Source: Pseudomonas sp. BCA17 (GTDB lineage: Bacteria > Pseudomonadota > Gammaproteobacteria > Pseudomonadales > Pseudomonadaceae). From it: a DNA stretch of 64,000 nt. The stretch spans positions 1,054,001 to 1,118,000 of the forward strand of contig NZ_SGWI01000001.1 of assembly GCF_004519405.1 (NCBI RefSeq), read 5' to 3'. The translations under genes were made by a program, and so were the position numbers. Numbering within the stretch: position 1 is the stretch's first letter; every line of letters begins with the position of its first letter. Below are positions 9,866 through 16,360 of this stretch, in pieces. The notes beneath the pieces are model-generated. The model was not told the DNA's origin, made no database searches, and saw nothing but the letters and a program-made list of their open reading frames with translations.

Positions 9866-10075
9866 ATGCCCAACTCAGACCTACTCCCCTCCCTGCTCTC
9901 AAAGCTCTACGAAAACCAACAGGCCCTTGAGGCTTCCATCATGGAGCTATCGAACTGGGTCGAGCAGCGTGGCTCCGCCGACGTAGCTGAAAACGTACGC
10001 GGCGCTCTGCATACCATCGACGAGAACGAAGAGTTCATAAAGCTGACCCTGGCCGTCCTCATGACTCCTGAGTGA
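9866..10075 (+). CDS. Small acidic protein of unknown function
   Basis: 69 residues starting at ATG 9866 with GAGGAACG just upstream. It is predicted largely helical (LLSKLYENQQALEASIMELSNWVEQ) with an acidic centre; no domain recognised. It is the first gene inside the prophage and reads rightward toward an SOS-regulated gene. Function unknown. Confidence 0.65.
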   Translation: MPNSDLLPSLLSKLYENQQALEASIMELSNWVEQRGSADVAENVRGALHTIDENEEFIKLTLAVLMTPE

Positions 10076-10138
10076 GTAGTCCATCCGGAAACCACACCTC
10101 CCGTCGCCTCAAATCGCACAACGCTCAAACCTCGATTA

Positions 10139-10154
10139 CTGTACACACATACAG
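10139..10154 (+). promoter_or_regulatory. LexA (SOS) box before the 10171 gene
   Basis: CTGTACACACATACAG matches CTG-N10-CAG and overlaps a possible -10 (TACTGT, 10137-10142). It lies 17 bases before the next start codon, so that gene should be repressed by LexA and induced by DNA damage. Confidence 0.85.
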
Positions 10155-10170
10155 TATTTGAGTTACCCAA

Positions 10171-10533
10171 ATGAACAACATCGACGAAGACACCTCGACG
10201 TGGCTTGGATGCCCTACACCCCTGGAAATGTACAAGCACCAATGCGCGCTGCTCGAGGATGAGCTGACGACCGCCTATCGCCTGCTGAGCAAGGCACGGG
10301 CAAACGTCGCCGGCCTCGTCCAGATGAACGACCTGCTCGCCACAGGAAAAGCAGCTGCGGAAGCCGAGGCGACGAAGCTGCGGCAACAGGTGGGTACCTT
10401 AAATTTTGAGAGTTCACAAAAAGTGAATCAGATTTACGAACTTAAGATGATCGCATCGCAGAACGATTTACTATTTCGTGAGAACCAGCGGCTGCTTCTG
10501 GAACTGAACGTTCTGAGGGGGCCACGGCCCTGA
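10171..10533 (+). CDS. SOS-regulated coiled-coil protein of unknown function
   Basis: 120 residues; ATG 10171 follows the SOS box closely and has only a weak ribosome site. The N-terminal part (STWLGCPTPLEMYKHQCALLEDEL) precedes a long helical, probably coiled-coil segment to the end. No known domain recognised. It converges with umuC. The operator in front ties it to the damage response, like the umuDC pair next to it. Confidence 0.75.
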   Translation: MNNIDEDTSTWLGCPTPLEMYKHQCALLEDELTTAYRLLSKARANVAGLVQMNDLLATGKAAAEAEATKLRQQVGTLNFESSQKVNQIYELKMIASQNDLLFRENQRLLLELNVLRGPRP

Positions 10534-10565
10534 TATGTGGCGTCCTGCAGACTGAATAAATTCCC

Positions 10566-11840
10566 CTACTTGCAAGCGACCGACCAGAGCTGATCAAGCT
10601 TCGTGGTATAGCTCTGGCTCATCATCTCTCGGCGCATACCCCAGCCTGGGTTCGTGGGCACACTTGCCGAACGCAACGTCCCCCTTCCCCACCTGTCATT
10701 GATCTGGTCCAGCACACTCATCACTCTGGTGGCTTCTGTCGGCTGAGACACCGCGAATAGATCATCCGTGTATTCGCCTGGCTGGCAAAGGTTGAGCAAC
10801 ATCACCTCAGCCTTGCTGTATTTGAAGCCTGGTCGAAAAATTCGATCCAGGGCGTCCACCGCCGCCTTGGTCAGCAATCGCACGTCGTCAGTGGGATACG
10901 GCATATCCACCACCACGCCATTGGCATACTTCGCCTCCTCCGGGTTGAACATCCCGGTGCGGATGCAGACACGGACCTTTTTGCACAGCGAGTTCTGCGC
11001 GCGCAGCTTTTCCGAAGCCCGCATCATGTAGGTGGCCACGGCCTCCTTGATCGGTGCCAGTTCCGTCAGCCGCATGCCGAACATCCGGCTGCAGCAGATT
11101 TCCTGCTTTGGAGGATCTGGCTCGTCCAACTCCAGGCAAGAGGTGCCGGCCAGCTCCCGCGCTGTTTTCTCGATCACCACGCTGAATTTTTTGCGCAACG
11201 TCCAGGGATCGGCTTTGGCAAGGTCCATCGCTGATTTGATGCCCATGGCGTCCAGGTGAAGTTTCATTTTCCGTCCTACGCCCCACACCTCGCACACGTC
11301 AGTGTTGCGCAGCACCCAATCGCGCTTGACGGGATCGGTGATGTTTACAACGCCCCCAGTTTGGGCCTGCAGGCGCTTCGCTGTGTGGTTTGCCAACTTG
11401 GCCAAGGTCTTTGTCCCAGCAATACCAACACCGACTGTAATACCAGTGCTGCGTAGCACCTGAGCGCGAATGTTCCTGCCCAGGGGATCCAGATCCCTGA
11501 TTCCTGTCAGATCCGCAAAAGCCTCGTCAATCGAATACACCTCAACAGCTGGAACCAGCGATTCAATTACGCTCATGACTCGCTGGCTCATGTCGCCGTA
11601 CAACGCGTAATTAGAAGAGAAGGCGACAATCCCGTGCTGTCTAAGCTTGTGCCTGATCTGAAAATACGGTTCGCCCATTTTGACGAAGGGAGAGGCTTCA
11701 TAGCTGCGCGCAATGACACAGCCATCGTTATTGCTCAAGACGACAATCGGAGTGCGAGCCAGATCCGGGCGAAAGACGCGCTCACAGCTTGCATAGAAAC
11801 GGTTGCAGTCGACGAGTGCGAACACCGGCGGATTAGACAT
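10566..11840 (-). CDS. umuC: Translesion DNA polymerase, UmuC/RulB type
   Basis: Y-family polymerase subunit of 424 residues, expected to copy damaged DNA with processed UmuD. The start ATG 11840 (MSNPPVFALVDCNRFYAS) overlaps the end of umuD by 8 bases; a longer in-frame reading is less likely. Catalytic acidic residues lie in FALVDCN (Asp10) and YSIDEAFADL (near 100). A helix-hairpin-helix follows (EVWGVGRKMKLHLDAMGI) and a C-terminal DUF4113-like tail (WGMRREMMSQSYTTKLDQLW). Full length. Confidence 0.95.
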   Translation of the reverse strand: MSNPPVFALVDCNRFYASCERVFRPDLARTPIVVLSNNDGCVIARSYEASPFVKMGEPYFQIRHKLRQHGIVAFSSNYALYGDMSQRVMSVIESLVPAVEVYSIDEAFADLTGIRDLDPLGRNIRAQVLRSTGITVGVGIAGTKTLAKLANHTAKRLQAQTGGVVNITDPVKRDWVLRNTDVCEVWGVGRKMKLHLDAMGIKSAMDLAKADPWTLRKKFSVVIEKTARELAGTSCLELDEPDPPKQEICCSRMFGMRLTELAPIKEAVATYMMRASEKLRAQNSLCKKVRVCIRTGMFNPEEAKYANGVVVDMPYPTDDVRLLTKAAVDALDRIFRPGFKYSKAEVMLLNLCQPGEYTDDLFAVSQPTEATRVMSVLDQINDRWGRGTLRSASVPTNPGWGMRREMMSQSYTTKLDQLWSVACK

Positions 11841-12258
11841 GACTGCGCACTGTGCTGGTGATAACGCCCCAGATCGACAGTTCGTCACCCTCTAAAATAT
11901 ACCGCGCCGGGTACTTCGGGTTCTCCGATAAAAGAATGACTTCTTTCCCGCGCTTGCAAAGCCGCTTGCACATTGGATCGTTGTTGAGCAATGCCACGAC
12001 GATATGGCCGTGGGCAGGCTCAATGGATCGATCCACCACTGCGAGATCTCCCTCGAAAATCCCGGCCCCCTGCATGCTTTCACCGGTAATGGCGATCAGA
12101 TAAACGTGCGGCGCCCGAATATTTAAGACCTCATCCAATGAGATGTGCTGCTCGATATGGTCAGCCGCGGGCGATGGAAATCCCGCAGGTACTCGAAACG
12201 AGCAGAAAGGCAGCTTCGTGCCACCCTCGGCGATAGGACCTAAAATTGCGAAGCTCAT
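11833..12258 (-). CDS. umuD: UmuD-like self-cleaving SOS protein
   Basis: S24-family peptidase of 141 residues. The cleavage site Ala25-Gly26 is followed by FPSPAADHIEQ, very close to E. coli UmuD. The nucleophile is Ser61 (TGESMQG) and the general base Lys98 (CKRL). RecA-stimulated cleavage should give the active form that partners UmuC. It is the first gene of a two-gene operon preceded by a LexA box. Confidence 0.95.
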   Translation of the reverse strand: MSFAILGPIAEGGTKLPFCSFRVPAGFPSPAADHIEQHISLDEVLNIRAPHVYLIAITGESMQGAGIFEGDLAVVDRSIEPAHGHIVVALLNNDPMCKRLCKRGKEVILLSENPKYPARYILEGDELSIWGVITSTVRSHV

Positions 12259-12278
12259 GACGCAGCCTTCTACAGATA

Positions 12279-12294
12279 CTGTACGAATGTACAG
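12279..12294 (-). promoter_or_regulatory. LexA (SOS) box of the umuDC operon
   Basis: CTGTACGAATGTACAG, matching CTG-N10-CAG, 20 bases upstream of umuD. A candidate -35 (TTGACC) lies further upstream on the minus strand at about 12314-12319. Confidence 0.9.
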
Positions 12295-12354
12295 TTAATA
12301 TTGCAGGCGACTTTGGGTCAATTTGATGTAAGAGATATCTGACAAGCGGGCGAG

Positions 12355-12564
12355 TCAACCCACCTCATCTGAATAGCCAGCGGCCGCCTCTTCGACCAGC
12401 TCCTGCCATTCCTTGCCGTCTATTGCGCCGTAGGCTTTCAGATCATCGGCCAGGGCGAGGCGGATTTCATAGCGATCCTCCGGCGTCGTTGATATGAAGG
12501 CGGGGTCGCCGCGCAGCGCGAACCAGGCTTGCACTGCGTTAGCCCGCTCAATGTTGATCGTCAT
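12355..12564 (-). CDS. Small protein of unknown function
   Basis: 69 residues from ATG 12564 (MTINIERANAVQAWFALRGDP). Acidic, mostly helical, no domain recognised. It is divergent from the HMCES-type gene at 12648. The shared upstream region contains TCTACAGTGTAGA (12586-12598), a short palindrome that may be an operator. The ribosome site is weak, so the start is uncertain. Confidence 0.6.
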   Translation of the reverse strand: MTINIERANAVQAWFALRGDPAFISTTPEDRYEIRLALADDLKAYGAIDGKEWQELVEEAAAGYSDEVG

Positions 12565-12647
12565 GACGAATACCCAAGGCCAATGTCTACAGTGTAGAGA
12601 TTGGCCGGACTCCGGCTGTTCATCGGTACCGACGAGCGGAGAAGACA

Positions 12648-13334
12648 ATGTGTGGACGCCTTTCACAGTACAGCGGCATTCATGACTTCGTCGCGGCTCT
12701 GAGCATGCCCAACGCCCTGGCGAACTCGGTTGGCGATCAACCGATTGAGCGCTACAACATCGCCCGGACAGACCGGGTTGCGTTGTTGCACATTCAGGAT
12801 GACCTGCTGCGCGTCGATTCCGTGCCTTGGGGGTGGCGACCTCATTGGGCCAAAGACAGGGCCGCGCCGATCAACGCCCGCGCTGAGAGGGTCGCGCACG
12901 GCCCCTTCTTCCGGGCGATCTGGCCGCACCGGGTAATCGCGCCAATTGATAACTGGTTTGAGTGGGTGGATGAAGGCGGACCGAAGAAACAGCCCTACCT
13001 GATCCGCCGCCGGGACCGTGCCCCGGTTTTGTGCGCCTCAATTGGCCAACTGCCAGACGTCGATGAAGGCCAGGGCGAGCATGACGGCTTTGTGATCATC
13101 ACCGCCGACAGTGCCGGCGGCATGGTGGACATTCACGACCGGCGGCCCGTGGTGCTGACGCCTGAACTGGCCCGGGAATGGCTGGACCCGGCCACACCCA
13201 AGGAGCGAGCCGAGCAGATGGTGTTGCGCCAAGGCGAGCCATCGGAGGTGTTCGAATGGTTCAAGGTCGATAAAGCCGTGGGCAACGTACGCAACAAAGG
13301 GCCTGAGCTGATCAGGCCTGTCAGTGAGCAATAG
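12648..13334 (+). CDS. SOS-response-associated peptidase family protein (HMCES/YedK type)
   Basis: 228 residues. SRAP proteins trap abasic sites in single-stranded DNA through a thiazolidine link to Cys2. Here Cys2 (MCGRLSQYS) is present after Met removal, with the family Asn in INARAERV, Glu in WFEWVDEG and His in DIHDRRPVVL. GGAGAAG precedes ATG 12648. Its 3' end overlaps the convergent Rz gene by 14 bases. Beside umuDC, it forms a DNA-damage cluster at the prophage end. Confidence 0.92.
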   Translation: MCGRLSQYSGIHDFVAALSMPNALANSVGDQPIERYNIARTDRVALLHIQDDLLRVDSVPWGWRPHWAKDRAAPINARAERVAHGPFFRAIWPHRVIAPIDNWFEWVDEGGPKKQPYLIRRRDRAPVLCASIGQLPDVDEGQGEHDGFVIITADSAGGMVDIHDRRPVVLTPELAREWLDPATPKERAEQMVLRQGEPSEVFEWFKVDKAVGNVRNKGPELIRPVSEQ

Positions 13335-13836
13335 CTCTGACATACGCCTGGCACGCCCGCAGCGATATCACGGCGTTATCCCCGTCGTCGGTGATGGCGA
13401 TAATTCTTTGAGCATGCGCTGGGTCAAGTTGGGCTCGACGGGTTGCATGAACCACGCCTGCGGCGCCGGGGGTGGTAGGCACGTTGCCGCTACTGGCTGA
13501 GTCCTCGGCAAGGAGGACTGACAGCCGCACATCAGCAGTAGCAAGGCGGTCACGCAGCATAGCCTGGTTGCGCTGGGCATCGGATAATTCCTTGGTATGT
13601 TGTTGGTCTGCGGTGGCGACGCGCTGCTCTAGGGCCAAGCGCTTATCCTGTTCGGCCTTTTGTTGCCGCCAGGCCTCGTCGGTTATCGCGTCCAAAGCTT
13701 TCTGGTGCGCCGCACCCTGCTCTGCTAACTGCTCGGCGAGCTTCTCGCCCATTCGCCACTCCTGCACCTGCCAGGCAGCGCCGAAACTCACGAGCATGGC
13801 CAGGAGTACCAGCGCAAGCTTCTGAACGGACGTCAT
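13321..13836 (-). CDS. Rz: Inner-membrane spanin (Rz type)
   Basis: 171 residues: an N-terminal membrane span (about 5-22, LALVLLAMLVSFGAAW), then a long charged periplasmic helix, as in lambda Rz, which with Rz1 disrupts the outer membrane at lysis. ATG 13836 overlaps the stop of the endolysin-like gene (ATGA), so it is translationally coupled. A complete Rz1-like gene lies inside it in another frame. Confidence 0.85.
   Translation of the reverse strand: MTSVQKLALVLLAMLVSFGAAWQVQEWRMGEKLAEQLAEQGAAHQKALDAITDEAWRQQKAEQDKRLALEQRVATADQQHTKELSDAQRNQAMLRDRLATADVRLSVLLAEDSASSGNVPTTPGAAGVVHATRRAQLDPAHAQRIIAITDDGDNAVISLRACQAYVRAIAH
13368..13580 (-). CDS. Rz1: Outer-membrane spanin lipoprotein (Rz1 type) embedded in Rz
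   Basis: 70 residues in a different frame, entirely inside Rz. It has a short lipoprotein signal (CCVTALLLLMCGC) with the lipidated Cys at about residue 20, then a proline-rich segment (CLPPPAPQ), both typical of Rz1. The nested arrangement matches lambda Rz/Rz1. Coding potential cannot be separated from Rz by sequence alone, but signal peptide and position are strong. Confidence 0.8.
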   Translation of the reverse strand: MPSATRLCCVTALLLLMCGCQSSLPRTQPVAATCLPPPAPQAWFMQPVEPNLTQRMLKELSPSPTTGITP

Positions 13837-14258
13837 ACCAGCGCCCGCCGCACGCCTTCCGCCAGCACGGCATCAGGGTAGGCATACCCAGCGTTCTCGT
13901 GATGGATGATCGCCTTGATGAATCCAGTCATAACTTTCGGTGTGGTCAAATCGATCTCAGCGCCAGGCTGGGTACCGGTACTCATCTCAACGGCCCGCAC
14001 ATAGGCGGCCGTGTCGTTCTCTGCCGAGGGTGCCCACCGGCTAATGATTGCCTTCACGGTCTTGAGCCCGTACTTGCGCTGGTAGGTCAGCAGGGTTTTA
14101 CCAAGGGCGCGGATACCGTTCTCGGGCGAATCGAACCTAGCGAATCGTTTCTCGACCGATGGGTCGGGCTTGAGCTGGCCCTGCCATTGGTTGGCCGGGT
14201 TGTAGTCGATGTTGCCGGGGTTACGGTTGCGCACCCCACGGGTTTCAGTGATCGGCAT
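13833..14258 (-). CDS. Endolysin-like / virion lysozyme (structural protein P5 type)
   Basis: 141 residues. The N-terminal GVRNRNPGNIDYN and the pattern RFDSPENGIRALGKTLLTYQRKYG are typical of phage proteins annotated as structural protein P5 or transglycosylase-like lysozyme. Its place directly before Rz/Rz1 makes it the likely peptidoglycan-degrading lysis enzyme, although the holins lie 25 kb away. ATG 14258 follows CTGGAGAAAAG. The catalytic residue assignment is not certain. Confidence 0.75.
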   Translation of the reverse strand: MPITETRGVRNRNPGNIDYNPANQWQGQLKPDPSVEKRFARFDSPENGIRALGKTLLTYQRKYGLKTVKAIISRWAPSAENDTAAYVRAVEMSTGTQPGAEIDLTTPKVMTGFIKAIIHHENAGYAYPDAVLAEGVRRALV

Positions 14259-14280
14259 ACTTTTCTCCAGGCAAAAAAAT

Positions 14281-14297
14281 ACCCGCTCAGGGCGGGT
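14281..14297 (-). terminator. Hairpin plus T run abutting the endolysin ribosome site
   Basis: ACCCGC / GCGGGT hairpin, on the minus strand followed by TATTTTTTTGCCTGGAGAAAAG and then the start codon. One of six late-operon copies of this design. Confidence 0.75.
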
Positions 14298-14319
14298 GAT
14301 GGCGGATCGTACAAAGCGG

Positions 14320-14556
14320 TTAACCAGGCACGGGCGGTAGCGGGTATCGTTCCTTGATGGCTGTCACCGATTCGACCCAAGGGCCAAAGTCCGGAGCAAC
14401 GCCCTTCAAGAGAGCGTCGTATGCGATCTCCAATCGAATCGGGTCCGACTCAACTTGATATGCGGCACGACGTCGCGAGCGCGCCGTTTCAAGAGCGGTT
14501 CGGTATTCCTCGGCTCTTTTCTTCTCTACTGTCACGACTTGGCTGAAATCGATCAT
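14320..14556 (-). CDS. Tail fibre assembly chaperone-like protein
   Basis: 78 residues. The C-terminal pattern RRRAAYQVESDPIRLEIAYDALL...WVESVTAIKERYP resembles small phage tail-assembly chaperones found behind tail-fibre genes. The start overlaps the stop of the upstream gene (ATGA). Likely assists fibre assembly; inference from similarity pattern and position. Confidence 0.65.
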   Translation of the reverse strand: MIDFSQVVTVEKKRAEEYRTALETARSRRRAAYQVESDPIRLEIAYDALLKGVAPDFGPWVESVTAIKERYPLPPVPG

Positions 14557-14885
14557 TCCATCACCTCTTGGCTAGGCCTTGGATCAAGATCGGTGGGCAA
14601 CGCTACACGTCCATCTGGCGGGTTAATTATGTCGTCCGGGTACCAAGATTTTTGCCCAGCACCTGGCCCGACGGGCATCGTGACTGTTACCACGAGATTA
14701 CCGTCAACTCTCTCGACAGCATCGTTTATCCATTGGCAACCGATCGCTTGCGCAGGCAGCGTTGCGCCATCCGGCAGTGGGCCAAAGTCCAGAACAACAC
14801 CATTTATTGTAAGAACGTCACCAAACTTAATAATCTCAAGATTATCATCGGACCTAGTCGAAACCAGCTTAATGATCATTTCCAT
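14553..14885 (-). CDS. Tail-fibre-associated protein of unknown function
   Basis: 110 residues of mostly beta character (FGDVLTINGVVLDFGPLPDGATLPAQAIG). Proteins with this pattern are common behind tail-fibre genes of Pseudomonas prophages; no defined function. It overlaps both neighbours. Confidence 0.65.
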   Translation of the reverse strand: MEMIIKLVSTRSDDNLEIIKFGDVLTINGVVLDFGPLPDGATLPAQAIGCQWINDAVERVDGNLVVTVTMPVGPGAGQKSWYPDDIINPPDGRVALPTDLDPRPSQEVME

Positions 14886-15373
14886 TTACCTATTGCCATA
14901 TAGTTGCACGTATAACTACGAGCAGCTAAAGATGAAGTAGATAGTATCAAAGGAACTCCAATACCGGCAGTTGATCCGCCGCTACCATCCCACGTAATGA
15001 CACCCGAGGAAAACGACTGGCAAACAAATGCGGGAGCCTCAAGAAACCCAGCGGAAAAAGTAATACTATTTGCATACCCATAGAACAGCGACCCTAAAGC
15101 ATTGGTAGCAGCGCAAGACCTTGCGACAACTCCAAAACAAATTTGGGTTCCGTCTGCATATCGAATATATCTACCATTTGCATTGGTCCCAGTCTCAAAC
15201 ACTGCACCGCCACTTGCGCTTCCCACGAGTGCCGCGTAGGCAGTAGGAGTAAGGTTGTCGGTGCGAGCGTATAACTCAGTCGTCATAACATTTATCTTGG
15301 CTCCAGTGCTCCGCGTAGTGTCTCCACCGGCACCTGTAGGCGCAGTTCCTAGATTTATTTCTTGTCTTGCCAT
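14876..15373 (-). CDS. Tail fibre / receptor-binding protein
   Basis: 165 residues. The N-terminal GTAPTGAGGDTTRSTGAKINVM resembles the repeated N-terminal attachment motif of phage tail fibres, followed by a beta-rich C-terminal part. Likely part of the adsorption apparatus with the two genes upstream. GC is lower than in the tail-body genes, as expected for fast-evolving fibres. Confidence 0.7.
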   Translation of the reverse strand: MARQEINLGTAPTGAGGDTTRSTGAKINVMTTELYARTDNLTPTAYAALVGSASGGAVFETGTNANGRYIRYADGTQICFGVVARSCAATNALGSLFYGYANSITFSAGFLEAPAFVCQSFSSGVITWDGSGGSTAGIGVPLILSTSSLAARSYTCNYMAIGKWK

Positions 15374-15383
15374 GTTGCCTCCA

Positions 15384-16025
15384 CTAACTTATTTGTTTTG
15401 CAAACAACACAGGCAGAAACAAATTATTCCCGTTGAAATCACCAATGTTTTGTAGCAAGACATTCACCGTGTTCGTTTGGTAATTGAACGTGCATGTAAG
15501 CTTGGAAAAGGTGTCTCCCCCCGGGATATCCTGGGCAATGTTGTTTATCAACATGTAGTCGCCGTTGCTAAGCGGAGATGGAGCAGACCAATAGAACGAC
15601 CACCGGCCCGGTGAGTTATTGACGGAGCCATTGAACGTCCACGCGGTGATAACGGTGGTGAACTGAGCGCAAGGCGTACCGCTATCAAAAAGCAGCTTTG
15701 AGCTGCCACCCCATATCCGCATCCCGTAAGTATCCGTAGGCTTTGACTCATAAGCCGCCAGGAAGTAAGAGCCGGGGACGCCCGCCGAAGACGAGTTAGA
15801 CCATCCGGTCCAATTACCCGGGCTACCGGCAATTCGCACCCATTGGAAGTTGGCGCTTGAATCGGGCCTGGCAAATATAAGCGGGGGCTCCTGAGAGGTG
15901 ACTGGTGATGGAAATATAGCCCCTCCTCCCGAGTACCTTCCCGAGTAAATTATGACAAGCCTAGAGAATTCGGAGTCGAGGGTTACGACGCCTGAAGAGT
16001 TTAGGAACGTGAGACCGTAGGCCAT
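15384..16025 (-). CDS. Putative tail fibre protein
   Basis: 213 residues, rich in Ser, Gly and aromatic residues with beta-strand pattern; no enzymatic motif. It begins MAYGLTFLNSSGVVTLDSEFSRL, much like the neighbour at 16025-16360, suggesting related fibre-tip modules. The two genes abut at position 16025. Confidence 0.65.
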   Translation of the reverse strand: MAYGLTFLNSSGVVTLDSEFSRLVIIYSGRYSGGGAIFPSPVTSQEPPLIFARPDSSANFQWVRIAGSPGNWTGWSNSSSAGVPGSYFLAAYESKPTDTYGMRIWGGSSKLLFDSGTPCAQFTTVITAWTFNGSVNNSPGRWSFYWSAPSPLSNGDYMLINNIAQDIPGGDTFSKLTCTFNYQTNTVNVLLQNIGDFNGNNLFLPVLFAKQIS

Positions 16026-16360
16026 TATCTATATCTCAAAACAAGTAATCTTTGTGTTGAAACCGCAACTGCTCCTTGTGGGTAATTCCTGTTCCTTGAG
16101 CGGACAATAACGCCACCATCGAGAACTTGCACATCGTACTGAGCGACGTTGGCGTCTTGGCTCGTTGAACTACCATTCCATGAACTGGTATTCGGCACGC
16201 AAAATGCCGTGCAGGTTGCCGGTGTAACTCCGGGTATCTGTATAACAGACCCGGTGCTTGAAAGTGGTATGAGTGCTGAATAAACAATCCTCACTGTAAA
16301 CGAGTTCTCGTCAAGCTGAAGGGCGCCATTAGCGCCCCATATCTTTATTCCGCTACTCAC
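16025..16360 (-). CDS. Putative small tail fibre / tip protein
   Basis: 111 residues, beta-rich. The N-terminal region (GIKIWGANGALQLDENSFTVRIVY) parallels that of the next gene. It overlaps the J gene stop by 4 bases, so it is coupled to J. Likely a distal tail-tip component. Confidence 0.65.
   Translation of the reverse strand: MSSGIKIWGANGALQLDENSFTVRIVYSALIPLSSTGSVIQIPGVTPATCTAFCVPNTSSWNGSSTSQDANVAQYDVQVLDGGVIVRSRNRNYPQGAVAVSTQRLLVLRYR

Noticed and set aside
9714..9902. Minus-strand 62-codon frame at the left prophage end as an integrase remnant
   Set aside because: No recombinase motif can be recognised and it overlaps the 9866 gene start region.
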